A DNA stretch of 64,000 nucleotides, taken from NCBI RefSeq assembly GCF_026151205.1, contig NC_087076.1, positions 21,940,828 to 22,004,827 on the forward strand, read 5' to 3'. Under the pieces are notes generated by a model. The model ran no database searches. It was not told the DNA's origin and saw only the letters and a list, made by a program, of their open reading frames with translations. The DNA is from Bolinopsis microptera (lineage: Eukaryota > Ctenophora > Tentaculata > Lobata > Bolinopsidae). Positions 23,601 to 38,600 of this stretch are shown here, in pieces. A program made the position numbers and the translations under genes. The first letter of the stretch is position 1. Each line of letters starts with the position of its first letter.

Positions 23601-26600
23601 CCACTAGTTACCCACTATTTACCCACTATTTGCCCCACTATTTACCCCACTATTTACCCACTATTTACCCCACTATTTACCCCACTATTTACCCCACTAT
23701 TTACCCCACTATTTACCCCACTATTTACCCCACTATTTACCCACTATTTACCCCACTATTTACCCCACTAGTTACCCACTATTTACCCACTATTTACCCC
23801 ACTAGTTACCCACTATTTACCCCACTATTTACCCCACTATTTACCCACTATTTACCCACTATTTACCCACTATTTACCCACTATTTACCCCACTATTTAC
23901 CCCACTATTTAGCCACTATTTACCCACTAGTTACCCACTATTTACCCACTATTTACCCCACTATTTACCCACTAGTTACCCACTATTTACCCACTATTTA
24001 CCCCACTATTTACCCCACTATTTAGCCCACTATTTACCCCACTAGTTACCCCACTATTTACCCACTATTTACCCCACTATTTACCCCACTATTTACCCCA
24101 CTATTTACCCCACTATTTACCCCACTATTTACCCCTACAGGAGTGTGTAACTTCGTGCCATCAGATGGCCCTCTGTTCGGGGACACAGTAGTAGCTCACA
24201 GGGACTTAGCAGGGATCAGCTTTACAGGCTCCTCACCTACATTCCGCACATTGTGGAGAGGGGTCGGGGAGAATATAGAGAACTACAGGTACTAATACTA
24301 ATACTACTACTAATACTGTTAATAATAATAATACTACTAATATTACTATATAATTTATACTAACTATTGTGGAGAGGGGTCGGGGAGAATATAGAGAACT
24401 ACAGGTACTAATACTAATACTACTAATACTTATAACAATACTAATACAACTGCTAATACTACTAATACTTCTAATAATACTAATACTACTGCTAATCTTA
24501 CTATATATAAAGCGAGACGATATATATATATTTATCGTTGCCATTTTACTGACACCACGGCATCAACTTTAACGCGAATTTCTGCAAAAACCGTCAAAGA
24601 GTTACAACTGAAACTTTTTTGACTGGGTCAAATGCTTTAATGGCCTCCAAATCAGCATGAAAAAATAAAAAATTGGCCAAGAAATAGGAGTTTTAGAGCC
24701 CAAAATTTGGTACCCCAAGTGGTGTCAAAAACGCGAATTAAATAGGTAATAATTGTTTTAGTCTCTTGAGTCTTGACACCATTTTAGGGTTAGACGGGTT
24801 CCTGCTAGTACTACTAATACTTCTAATAATACTAATACTACTGCTAATACTACTAATACTTCTAATAATACTAATACTACTGCTAATACTACTAATACTT
24901 CTAATAATACTAATACTACTGCTAATACTACTAATACTTCTAATAATACTAATACTACTGCTAATACTACTAATACTTCTAATAATACTAATACTACTGC
25001 TAATACTACTAATACTTCTAATAATACTAATACTACTGCTAATACTACTAATACTTCTAATAATACTAATACTACTGCTAATACTACTAATACTTCTAAT
25101 AATACTAATACTACTGCTAATACTACTAATACTTCTAATAATACTAATACTACTGCTAATACTACTAATACTTCTAATAATACTAATACTACTAATACTA
25201 CTACTAATACTACTAATACTACTGCTAATACTACTAATACTACTAATAATATTAATAATAATAATACTACTAATACTACTATATTATAGATAATAACTAT
25301 GTATACCACATTGTGTTTGTAATGTCCACCAGTTTTCAAACATTTAAACTGATTGATAATTCAAAGAAGGAAATGCTATTATAGATTATTGTGGGAAGCT
25401 TGTTAAAGTTACTAAAAGCGAGAGTAAATTTACTATAATGTATAATGTATATTGTATAATGTTTATATTGTATAATGTATAAACCCCCGTTTAGAACCTA
25501 CCCGCGACTAGTTGGAGAGACAGGAGGGAAGAACTACCACCTGGTCCACCCTACTGCCTGCGTGGAGAGTGTTATTAACGGCACCATCCTCGCTTCCTTC
25601 GAGTACTCCGGCCAGAAGTGTAGTGCTTGTTCCAGGATGTACATTCCTGCTTCAGTCTGGGACCAGGTACAGTTACCATGACTACACTATACTGGTTACT
25701 ATGACTACACTATACTGATTACCATGACTACACTATACTGGTTACCATGACTACACTATAATGGTTACCATGACTACACTATACTGGTTACCATGACTAC
25801 ACTATACTGGTTACCATGACTACACTATACTGATTACCATGACTACACTATACTGGTTACTATGACTACACTATACTGATTACCATGACTACACTATACT
25901 GGTTACCATGACTACACTATACTGGTTACCATGACTACACTATACTGGTTACCATGACTACACTATACTGGTTACTATGACTACACTATACTGATTACCA
26001 TGACTACACTATACTGGTTACCATGACTACACTATACTGGTTACCATGACTACACTATACTGGTTACCATGACTACACTATACTGGTTACCACGACTAAA
26101 CACTGTACGGTTGAATGTTCTGGCCTATTTTTAAACTGAGAGTCAGTCCTGGCATATATAATACGCAACTTATCATGATAATAAATATAAAGGAGATCTT
26201 CCATCATGTATAATTACTAACACCCAAATCCTCACAAAACTCCCTTAATTCCCAGGTCAGAGACAAGCTAGTCTCTTCCACAGAGGCTCTTAATATTGGT
26301 TCTGCCGAGGACGCCAAATCCTTCACATCGGCAGTTATTGACGCCAAGAGCTTCTCCAAGATTAAGAGTTATGTTGACTTTGCTCGAGAGGACAGTTCAT
26401 GCGAGATTATAGCTGGAGGAGTCTGTGATGATAGGTTTGATAATTTGAATTAAAAGTTCCCGGTTGTATTGCGGGTTATTTGATGTTTGTCACCGATTAA
26501 AGACAGAAAACCTCAGTCTTCTCGTTCAGTTTTCGTTGTTGGCTATTAAATTGTTTCTCAGACATTTATTATTCATGACGTGAAGAAGAACCAGCTACAA

Positions 26601-29600
26601 CAAACTTCTTATAACAAAACTTCTAAACCCCTATAATTTAACCCCAAATACCAACTGTAACCCCCTCCCAGTGTTGGTTACTACGTGCAGCCTACCATAG
26701 TCCTCACTACAGACCCCCAATGTAAGCTGCTACACGAGGAGATATTCGGCCCCGTGTTGGCTGTGTATGTGTTTGAGGACGCGGAGTGGGACGATACTGT
26801 TAAACTGGTGGACAGTACCTCGCCTTACGGGCTTACTGGTTCTATCTTCTGTAGGGACAGGTCAGCATGCAGCTCTTATTAAATATTCTCATAGATAGTA
26901 CCTCGCCTTACGGGCTTACTGGTTCTATCTTCTGTAGGGACAGGTCAGCATGCAGCTCTTATTAAATAATCTCATAGATAGTACCTCGCCTTACAGGCTT
27001 ACTGGGTCTATCTTCTGTAGGGACAGGTCAGCATGCAGCTCTTATTAAATATTCTCATAGATAGTACCTCGCCTTACAGGCTTACTGGGTCTATCTTCTG
27101 TAGGGACAGGTCAGCATGCAGCTCTTATTAAATATTCTCATAGATAGTACCTCGCCTTACAGGCTTACTGGTTCTATCTTCTGTAGGGACAGGTCAGCAT
27201 GCAGCTCTTATTAAATATTCTCATAGATAGTACCTCGCCTTACGGGCTTACTGGTTCTATCTTCTGTAGGGACAGGTCAGCATGCAGCTCTTATTAAATA
27301 TTCTCATAGATAGTACCTCGCCTTACGGCTTACTGGGTCTATCTTCTGTAGGGACAGGTCAGCATGCAGCTCTTATTAAATATTCTCATAGATAGTACCT
27401 CTCCTTACGGGCTTACTGGTTCTATCTTCTGTAGGGACAGGTCAGCATGCAGCTCTTATTAAATATTCTCATAGATAGTACCTATCCTTCAGGTTTACTG
27501 GGTCTATCTTCTGTAGGGACAGGTCAGCATGCAGCTCTTATTAAATAATCTCATAGATAGTACCTATCCTTCAGGTTTACTGGGTCTATCTTCTGTAGGG
27601 ACAGGTCAGCATGCAGCTCTTATTATATATTCTCATAGATAGTACCTCGCCTTACGGGCTTACTGGTTCTATCTTCTGTAGGGACAGGTCAGCATGCAGC
27701 TCTTATTAAATATTCTCATAGATAGTACCTATCCTTCAGGTTTACTGGTTCTATCTTCTGTAGGGACAGGTCAGCATGCAGCTCTTATTAAATATTCTCA
27801 TAGATAGTACCTATCCTTCAGGTTTACTGGTTCTATCTTCTGTAGGGACAGGTCAGCATGCAGCTCTTATTAAATATTCTCATAGATAGTACCTCCTCTT
27901 ACTAGCTTACTGGTTCTATCTTCTGTAGGGACAGGTCAGCATGCAGCTCTTATTAAATATTCTCATAGATAGTACCTCTCTTACTAGTTTACTGGGTCTA
28001 TCTTCTGTAGGGACAGGTCAGCATGCAGCTCTTATTAAATATTCTCATAGATAGTACCTATCCTTCAGGTTTACTGGGTCTATCTTCTGTAGGGACAGGT
28101 CAGCATGCAGCTCTTATTAAATATTCTCATAGATAGTACCTCGCCTTACTAGCTTACTGGTTCTATCTTCTGTAGGGACAGGTCAGCATGCAGCTCTTAT
28201 TAAATATTCTCATAGATAGTACCTCGCCTTACTAGCTTACTGGGTCTATCTTCTGTAGGGACAGGTCAGCATGCAGCTCTTATTAAATATTCTCATAGAT
28301 AGTACCTATCCTTCAGGTTTACTGGTTCTATCTTCTGTAGGGACAGGTCAGCATGCAGCTCTTATTAAATATTCTCATAGATAGTACCTCCTCTTACTGG
28401 TTCTATCTTCTGTAGGGACAGGTCAGCATGCAGCTCTTATTAAATATTCTCATAGATAGTACCTATCCTTCAGGTTTACTGGTTCTATCTTCTGTAGGGA
28501 CAGGTCAGCATGCAGCTCTTATTAAATATTCTCATAGATAGTACCTCCTCTTACTGGTTCTATCTTCTGTAGGGACAGGTCAGCATGCAGCTCTTATTAA
28601 ATATTCTCATAGATAGTACCTATCCTTCAGGCTTACTGGGTCTATCTTCTGTAGGGACAGGTCAGCATGCAGCTCTTATTAAATAATCTCATAGATAGTA
28701 CCTCCTCTTACTAGCTTACTGGTTCTATCTTCTGTAGGGACAGGTCAGCATGCAGCTCTTATTATATATTCTCATAGATAGTACCTATCCTTCAGGTTTA
28801 CTGGTTCTATCTTCTGTAGGGACAGGTCAGCATGCAGCTCTTATTAAATATTCTCATAGATAGTACCTCCTCTTACTAGCTTACTGGGTCTATCTTCTGT
28901 AGGGACAGGTCAGCATGCAGCTCTTATTATATATTCTCATAGATAGTACCTCCTCTTACTGGTTCTATCTTCTGTAGGGACAGGTCAGCATGCAGCTCTT
29001 ATTAAATATTCTCATAGATAGTACCTATCCTTCAGGTTTACTGGTTCTATCTTCTGTAGGGACAGGTCAGCATGCAGCTCTTATTAAATATTCTCATAGA
29101 TAGTACCTCCTCTTACTGGGTCTATCTTCTGTAGGGACAGGTCAGCATGCAGCTCTTATTAAATATTCTCATAGATAGTACCTCCTCTTACTAGCTTACT
29201 GGTTCTATCTTCTGTAGGGACAGGTCAGCATGCAGCTCTTATTAAATATTCTCATAGATAGTACTCCTCTACTAGCTTACTGGTTCTATCTTCTGTAGGG
29301 ACAGGTCAGCATGCAGCTCTTATTAAATATTCTCATAGATAGTACCTCCTCTAGTTACTGGGTCTATCTTCTGTAGGGACAGGTCAGCATGCAGCTCTTA
29401 TTAAATATTCTCATAGATAGTACCTCCTCTACTGCTTACTGGTTCTATCTTCTGTAGGGACAGGTCAGCATGCAGCTCTTATTAAATATTCTCATAGATA
29501 GTACCTCCTCTTACTAGCTTACTGGTTCTATCTTCTGTAGGGACAGGTCAGCATGCAGCTCTTATTAAATATTCTCATAGATAGTACCTATCCTTCAGGT

Positions 29601-32600
29601 TTACTGGTTCTATCTTCTGTAGGGACAGGTCAGCATGCAGCTCTTATTAAATATTCTCATAGATAGTACCTCCTCTTACTGGTTCTATCTTCTGTAGGGA
29701 CAGGTCAGCATGCAGCTCTTATTAAATATTCTCATAGATAGTACCTTCCTCTTACTAGCTTACTGGTTCTATCTTCTGTAGGGACAGGTCAGCATGCAGC
29801 TCTTATTATATATTCTCATAGATAGTACCTATCCCTTCAGGTTACTGGTTCTATCTTCTGTAGGGACAGGTCAGCATGCAGCTCTTATTAAATATTCTCA
29901 TAGATAGTACCTAGCCTTAAGGGTTACTGGTTCTATCTTCTGTAGGGACAGGTCAGCATGCAGCTCTTATTAAATATTCTCATAGATAGTACCTCCTCTT
30001 ACTAGCTTTACTGGTTCTATCTTCTGTAGGGACAGGTCAGCATGCAGCTCTTATTATATATTCTCATAGATAGTACCTATCCTTCAGGTTTACTGGTTCT
30101 ATCTTCTGTAGGGACAGGTCAGCATGCAGCTCTTATTAAATATTCTCATAGATAGTACCTATCCTCAGGTTACTGGTTCTATCTTCTGTAGGGACAGGTC
30201 AGCATGCAGCTCTTATTAAATATTCTCATAGATAGTACCTATCCTTCAGGTTTACTGGTTCTATCTTCTGTAGGGACAGGTCAGCATGCAGCTCTTATTA
30301 AATATTCTCATAGATAGTACCTCCTCTTCTAGGTTTACTGGTTCTATCTTCTGTAGGGACAGGTCAGCATGCAGCTCTTATTAAATATTCTCATAGATAG
30401 TACCTATCCTTCAGGTTTACTGGTTCTATCTTCTGTAGGGACAGGTCAGCATGCAGCTCTTATTAAATATTCTCATAGATAGTACCTCCTCTTACTGGTT
30501 CTATCTTCTGTAGGGACAGGTCAGCATGCAGCTCTTATTAAATATTCTCATAGATAGTACCTATCCTTCAGGTTTACTGGGTCTATCTTCTGTAGGGACA
30601 GGTCAGCATGCAGCTCTTATTAAATATTCTCATAGATAGTACCTATCCTTCAGGCTTACTGGTTCTATCTTCTGTAGGGACAGGTCAGCATGCAGCTCTT
30701 ATTAAATATTCTCATAGATAGTACCTATCCTTCAGGTTTACTGGGTCTATCTTCTGTAGGGACAGGTCAGCATGCAGCTCTTATTAAATATTCTCATAGA
30801 TAGTACCTATCCTTCAGGTTTACTGGTTCTATCTTCTGTAGGGACAGGTCAGCATGCAGCTCTTATTAAATATTCTCATAGATAGTACCTATCCTTCAGG
30901 TTTACTGGGTCTATCTTCTGTAGGGACAGGTCAGCATGCAGCTCTTATTAAATATTCTCATAGATAGTACCTCGCCTTACAGGTTTACTGGTTCTATCTT
31001 CTGTAGGGACAGGTCAGCATGCAGCTCTTATTAAATATTCTCATAGATAGTACCTCCTCTTACTAGTTTACTGGTCTATCTTCTGTAGGGACAGGTCAGC
31101 ATGCAGCTCTTATTAAATATTCTCATAGATAGTACCTATCCTTCAGGTTTACTGGGTCTATCTTCTGTAGGGACAGGTCAGCATGCAGCTCTTATTAAAT
31201 ATTCTCATAGATAGTACCTCCTTCTAGGCTTACTGGTTCTATCTTCTGTAGGGACAGGTCAGCATGACAGCTCTTATTAATTATTCTCATAGGATAAGTA
31301 CCTCCTCTTACTAGGCTTTTACTGGGTCTATCTTCTGTAGGGACAGGTCAGCATGCAGCCCTTTATTTAAATATTCTCATAGATAGTACCTCCTCTTACT
31401 GGGTCTATCTTCTGTAGGGACAGGTCATAGCATGCAGCTCTTATTATATATTCTCATAGATAGTACCTCCTCTTACTAGCTTACTGGTCTATCTTCTGTA
31501 GGGACAGGTCTAGCATGCAGCTCTTATTAAATATTTCCTCATAGATAGTACCTCCTCTTATGGTTCTACTTCTGTAGGGACAGGTCAGCATGCAGCTCTT
31601 ATTAAATATTCTCATAGATAGTACCTCCTCTTCTAGTTTACTGGGTCTATCTTCTGTAGGGACAGGTCAGCATGCAGCTCTTATTAAATATTCTCATAGA
31701 TAGTACCTCCTCTTACTGGGTCTATCTTCTGTAGGGACAGGTCAGCATGCAGCTCTTATTAAATATTCTCATAGATAGTACCTCCTCTTACAGTTTACTG
31801 GTTCTATCTTCTGTAGGGACAGGTCAGCATGCAGCTCTTATTAAATATTCTCATAGATAGTACCTCCTCTTACTAGCTTACTGGTTCTATCTTCTGTAGG
31901 GACAGGTCAGCATGCAGCTCTTATTAAATATTCTCATAGATAGTACCTCCTCTTACTGGTTCTATCTTCTGTAGGGACAGGTCAGCATGCAGCTCTTATT
32001 AAATATTCTCATAGATAGTACCTATCCTTCAGGTTTACTGGTTCTATCTTCTGTAGGGACAGGTCAGCATGCAGCTCTTATTAAATATTCTCATAGATAG
32101 TACCTATCCTCAGTTACTGGGTCTATCTTCTGTAGGGACAGGTCAGCATGCAGCTCTTATTAAATATTCTCATAGATAGTACCTCCTCTTACTAGCTTAC
32201 TGGTTCTATCTTCTGTAGGGACAGGTCAGCATGCAGCTCTTATTAAATATTCTCATAGATAGTACCTCCTCTTACTAGCTTACTGGTTCTATCTTCTGTA
32301 GGGACAGGTCAGCATGCAGCTCTTATTAAATATTCTCATAGATAGTACCTCCTCTTACTGGGTCTATCTTCTGTAGGGACAGGTCAGCATGCAGCTCTTA
32401 TTAAATATTCTCATAGATAGTACCTCCTCTTACTAGCTTACTGGTTCTATCTTCTGTAGGGACAGGTCAGCATGCAGCTCTTATTAAATATTCTCATAGA
32501 TAGTACCTCCTCTTACTAGCTTACTGGTTCTATCTTCTGTAGGGACAGGTCAGCATGCAGCTCTTATTAAATATTCTCATAGATAGTACCTATCCTTCAG

Positions 32601-35600
32601 GTTTACTGGGTCTATCTTCTGTAGGGACAGGTCAGCATGCAGCTCTTATTATATATTCTCATAGATAGTACCTCCTCTTACTGGTTCTATCTTCTGTAGG
32701 GACAGGTCAGCATGCAGCTCTTATTAAATATTCTCATAGATAGTACCTCCTCTTACTAGCTTACTGGTTCTATCTTCTGTAGGGACAGGTCAGCATGCAG
32801 CTCTTATTATATATTCTCATAGATAGTACCTATCCTTCAGGTTTACTGGTTCTATCTTCTGTAGGGACAGGTCAGCATGCAGCTCTTATTAAATATTCTC
32901 ATAGATAGTACCTCGCCTTACGGGCTTACTGGTTCTATCTTCTGTAGGGACAGGTCAGCATACAGCTCTTATTAAATATTCTCATAGATAGTACCTCCTC
33001 TTACTAGCTTACTGGTTCTATCTTCTGTAGGGACAGGTCAGCATGCAGCTCTTATTATATATTCTCATAGATAGTACCTCGCCTTACGGGCTTACTGGTT
33101 CTATCTTCTGTAGGGACAGGTCAGCATGCAGCTCTTATTAAATATTCTCATAGATAGTACCTATCCTTCAGGTTTACTGGTTCTATCTTCTGTAGGGACA
33201 GGTCAGCATGCAGCTCTTATTAAATATTCTCATAGATAGTACCTATCCTTCAGGTTTACTGGTTCTATCTTCTGTAGGGACAGGTCAGCATGCAGCTCTT
33301 ATTAAATATTCTCATAGATAGTACCTATCCTTCAGGTTTACTGGTTCTATCTTCTGTAGGGACAGGTCAGCATGCAGCTCTTATTAAATAATCTCATAGA
33401 TAGTACCTCGCCTTACTAGCTTACTGGTTCTATCTTCTGTAGGGACAGGTCAGCATGCAGCTCTTATTAAATATTCTCATAGATAGTACCTCCTCTTACT
33501 AGTTTACTGGGTCTATCTTCTGTAGGGACAGGTCAGCATGCAGCTCTTATTAAATATTCTCATAGATAGTACCTATCCTTCAGGTTTACTGGGTCTATCT
33601 TCTGTAGGGACAGGTCAGCATGCAGCTCTTATTAAATATTCTCATAGATAGTACCTCGCCTTACTAGCTTACTGGTTCTATCTTCTGTAGGGACAGGTCA
33701 GCATGCAGCTCTTATTAAATATTCTCATAGATAGTACCTCGCCTTACTAGCTTACTGGGTCTATCTTCTGTAGGGACAGGTCAGCATGCAGCTCTTATTA
33801 AATATTCTCATAGATAGTACCTATCCTTCAGGTTTACTGGTTCTATCTTCTGTAGGGACAGGTCAGCATGCAGCTCTTATTAAATATTCTCATAGATAGT
33901 ACCTCCTCTTACTGGTTCTATCTTCTGTAGGGACAGGTCAGCATGCAGCTCTTATTAAATATTCTCATAGATAGTACCTATCCTTCAGGTTTACTGGTTC
34001 TATCTTCTGTAGGGACAGGTCAGCATGCAGCTCTTATTAAATATTCTCATAGATAGTACCTCCTCTTACTGGTTCTATCTTCTGTAGGGACAGGTCAGCA
34101 TGCAGCTCTTATTAAATATTCTCATAGATAGTACCTATCCTTCAGGCTTACTGGGTCTATCTTCTGTAGGGACAGGTCAGCATGCAGCTCTTATTAAATA
34201 ATCTCATAGATAGTACCTCCTCTTACTAGCTTACTGGTTCTATCTTCTGTAGGGACAGGTCAGCATGCAGCTCTTATTATATATTCTCATAGATAGTACC
34301 TATCCTTCAGGTTTACTGGTTCTATCTTCTGTAGGGACAGGTCAGCATGCAGCTCTTATTAAATATTCTCATAGATAGTACCTCCTCTTACTAGCTTACT
34401 GGGTCTATCTTCTGTAGGGACAGGTCAGCATGCAGCTCTTATTATATATTCTCATAGATAGTACCTCCTCTTACTGGTTCTATCTTCTGTAGGGACAGGT
34501 CAGCATGCAGCTCTTATTAAATATTCTCATAGATAGTACCTATCCTTCAGGTTTACTGGTTCTATCTTCTGTAGGGACAGGTCAGCATGCAGCTCTTATT
34601 AAATATTCTCATAGATAGTACCTCCTCTTACTGGGTCTATCTTCTGTAGGGACAGGTCAGCATGCAGCTCTTATTAAATATTCTCATAGATAGTACCTCC
34701 TCTTACTAGCTTACTGGTTCTATCTTCTGTAGGGACAGGTCAGCATGCAGCTCTTATTAAATATTCTCATAGATAGTACCTCCTCTTACTAGCTTACTGG
34801 TTCTATCTTCTGTAGGGACAGGTCAGCATGCAGCTCTTATTAAATATTCTCATAGATAGTACCTCCTCTTACTGGGTCTATCTTCTGTAGGGACAGGTCA
34901 GCATGCAGCTCTTATTAAATATTCTCATAGATAGTACCTCCTCTTACTAGCTTACTGGTTCTATCTTCTGTAGGGACAGGTCAGCATGCAGCTCTTATTA
35001 AATATTCTCATAGATAGTACCTCCTCTTACTAGCTTACTGGTTCTATCTTCTGTAGGGACAGGTCAGCATGCAGCTCTTATTAAATATTCTCATAGATAG
35101 TACCTATCCTTCAGGTTTACTGGGTCTATCTTCTGTAGGGACAGGTCAGCATGCAGCTCTTATTATATATTCTCATAGATAGTACCTCCTCTTACTGGTT
35201 CTATCTTCTGTAGGGACAGGTCAGCATGCAGCTCTTATTAAATATTCTCATAGATAGTACCTCCTCTTACTAGCTTACTGGTTCTATCTTCTGTAGGGAC
35301 AGGTCAGCATGCAGCTCTTATTATATATTCTCATAGATAGTACCTATCCTTCAGGTTTACTGGTTCTATCTTCTGTAGGGACAGGTCAGCATGCAGCTCT
35401 TATTAAATATTCTCATAGATAGTACCTCGCCTTACGGGCTTACTGGTTCTATCTTCTGTAGGGACAGGTCAGCATACAGCTCTTATTAAATATTCTCATA
35501 GATAGTACCTCCTCTTACTAGCTTACTGGTTCTATCTTCTGTAGGGACAGGTCAGCATGCAGCTCTTATTATATATTCTCATAGATAGTACCTATCCTTC

Positions 35601-38600
35601 AGGTTTACTGGTTCTATCTTCTGTAGGGACAGGTCAGCATGCAGCTCTTATTAAATATTCTCATAGATAGTACCTATCCTTCAGGTTTACTGGTTCTATC
35701 TTCTGTAGGGACAGGTCAGCATGTAGCTCTTATTAAATATTCTCATAGATAGTACCTATCCTTCAGGTTTACTGGTTCTATCTTCTGTAGGGACAGGTCA
35801 GCATGCAGCTCTTATTAAATATTCTCATAGATAGTACCTCCTCTTACTAGTTTACTGGGTCTATCTTCTGTAGGGACAGGTCAGCATGCAGCTCTTATTA
35901 AATATTCTCATAGATAGTACCTATCCTTCAGGTTACTGGTTCTATCTTCTGTAGGGACAGGTCAGCATGCAGCTCTTATTAAATATTCTCATAGATAGTA
36001 CCTCCTCTTACTGGTTCTATCTTCTGTAGGGACAGGTCAGCATGCAGCTCTTATTAAATATTCTCATAGATAGTACCTATCCTTCAGGTTTACTGGGTCT
36101 ATCTTCTGTAGGGACAGGTCAGCATGCAGCTCTTATTAAATATTCTCATAGATAGTACCTATCCTTCAGGCTTACTGGTCTATCTTCTGTAGGGACAGGT
36201 CAGCATGCAGCTCTTATTAAATATTCTCATAGATAGTACCTATCCTTCAGGTTTACTGGGTCTATCTTCTGTAGGGACAGGTCAGCATGCAGCTCTTATT
36301 AGATATTCTCATAGATAGTACCTCCTCTTACTGGGTCTATCTTCTGTAGGGACAGGTCAGCATGCAGCTCTTATTAAATATTCTCATAGATAGTACCTAT
36401 CCTTCAGGTTTACTGGTTCTATCTTCTGTAGGGACAGGTCAGCATGCAGCTCTTATTAAATATTCTCATAGATAGTACCTATCCTTCAGGTTTACTGGTT
36501 CTATCTTCTGTAGGGACAGGTCAGCATGCAGCTCTTATTAAATATTCTCATAGATAGTACCGCCTCTTACTAGCTTACTGGTTCTATCTTCTGTAGGGAC
36601 AGGTCAGCATGCAGCTCTTATTAAATATTCTCATAGATAGTACCTATCCTTCAGGTTTACTGGGTCTATCTTCTGTAGGGACAGGTCAGCATGCAGCTCT
36701 TATTAAATATTCTCATAGATAGTACCTCCTCTTACTGGGTCTATCTTCTGTAGGGACAGGTCAGCATGCAGCTCTTATTATATATTCTCATAGATAGTAC
36801 CTCCTCTTACTAGCTTACTGGTTCTATCTTCTGTAGGGACAGGTCAGCATGCAGCTCTTATTAAATATTCTCATAGATAGTACCTCCTCTTACTGGTTCT
36901 ATCTTCTGTAGGGACAGGTCAGCATGCAGCTCTTATTAAATATTCTCATAGATAGTACCTCCTCTTACTAGTTTACTGGGTCTATCTTCTGTAGGGACAG
37001 GTCAGCATGCAGCTCTTATTAAATATTCTCATAGATAGTACCTCCTCTTACTGGGTCTATCTTCTGTAGGGACAGGTCAGCATGCAGCTCTTATTAAATA
37101 TTCTCATAGATAGTACCTCCTCTTACTAGTTTACTGGGTCTATCTTCTGTAGGGACAGGTCAGCATGCAGCTCTTATTAAATATTCTCATAGATAGTACC
37201 TCGCCTTACGGGCTTACTGGTTCTATCTTCTGTAGGGACAGGTCAGCATACAGCTCTTATTAAATATTCTCATAGATAGTACCTCCTCTTACTAGCTTAC
37301 TGGTTCTATCTTCTGTAGGGACAGGTCAGCATGCAGCTCTTATTATATATTCTCATAGATAGTACCTATCCTTCAGGTTTACTGGTTCTATCTTCTGTAG
37401 GGACAGGTCAGCATGCAGCTCTTATTAAATATTCTCATAGATAGTACCTATCCTTCAGGTTTACTGGTTCTATCTTCTGTAGGGACAGGTCAGCATGTAG
37501 CTCTTATTAAATATTCTCATAGATAGTACCTATCCTTCAGGTTTACTGGTTCTATCTTCTGTAGGGACAGGTCAGCATGCAGCTCTTATTAAATATTCTC
37601 ATAGATAGTACCTCCTCTTACTAGTTTACTGGGTCTATCTTCTGTAGGGACAGGTCAGCATGCAGCTCTTATTAAATATTCTCATAGATAGTACCTATCC
37701 TTCAGGTTTACTGGTTCTATCTTCTGTAGGGACAGGTCAGCATGCAGCTCTTATTAAATATTCTCATAGATAGTACCTCCTCTTACTGGTTCTATCTTCT
37801 GTAGGGACAGGTCAGCATGCAGCTCTTATTAAATATTCTCATAGATAGTACCTATCCTTCAGGTTTACTGGGTCTATCTTCTGTAGGGACAGGTCAGCAT
37901 GCAGCTCTTATTAAATATTCTCATAGATAGTACCTATCCTTCAGGCTTACTGGTTCTATCTTCTGTAGGGACAGGTCAGCATGCAGCTCTTATTAAATAT
38001 TCTCATAGATAGTACCTATCCTTCAGGTTTACTGGGTCTATCTTCTGTAGGGACAGGTCAGCATGCAGCTCTTATTAGATATTCTCATAGATAGTACCTC
38101 CTCTTACTGGGTCTATCTTCTGTAGGGACAGGTCAGCATGCAGCTCTTATTAAATATTCTCATAGATAGTACCTATCCTTCAGGTTTACTGGTTCTATCT
38201 TCTGTAGGGACAGGTCAGCATGCAGCTCTTATTAAATATTCTCATAGATAGTACCTATCCTTCAGGTTTACTGGTTCTATCTTCTGTAGGGACAGGTCAG
38301 CATGCAGCTCTTATTAAATATTCTCATAGATAGTACCGCCTCTTACTAGCTTACTGGTTCTATCTTCTGTAGGGACAGGTCAGCATGCAGCTCTTATTAA
38401 ATATTCTCATAGATAGTACCTATCCTTCAGGTTTACTGGGTCTATCTTCTGTAGGGACAGGTCAGCATGCAGCTCTTATTAAATATTCTCATAGATAGTA
38501 CCTCCTCTTACTGGGTCTATCTTCTGTAGGGACAGGTCAGCATGCAGCTCTTATTATATATTCTCATAGATAGTACCTCCTCTTACTAGCTTACTGGTTC

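Noticed and set aside
21780-24025. Long open frames of LFTPLFTHYLPTIYP type (up to 593 codons)
   Set aside because: They are the translation of an 11/12-bp intronic tandem repeat that happens to lack stops; the region is inside ALDH4A1 intron 8.
24758-25339. Hydrophobic open frames on both strands (LLILLIIL, VLLEVLVVLAVV)
   Set aside because: Translation of the 39-bp TAATACTAC repeat in intron 9; they are not membrane proteins.
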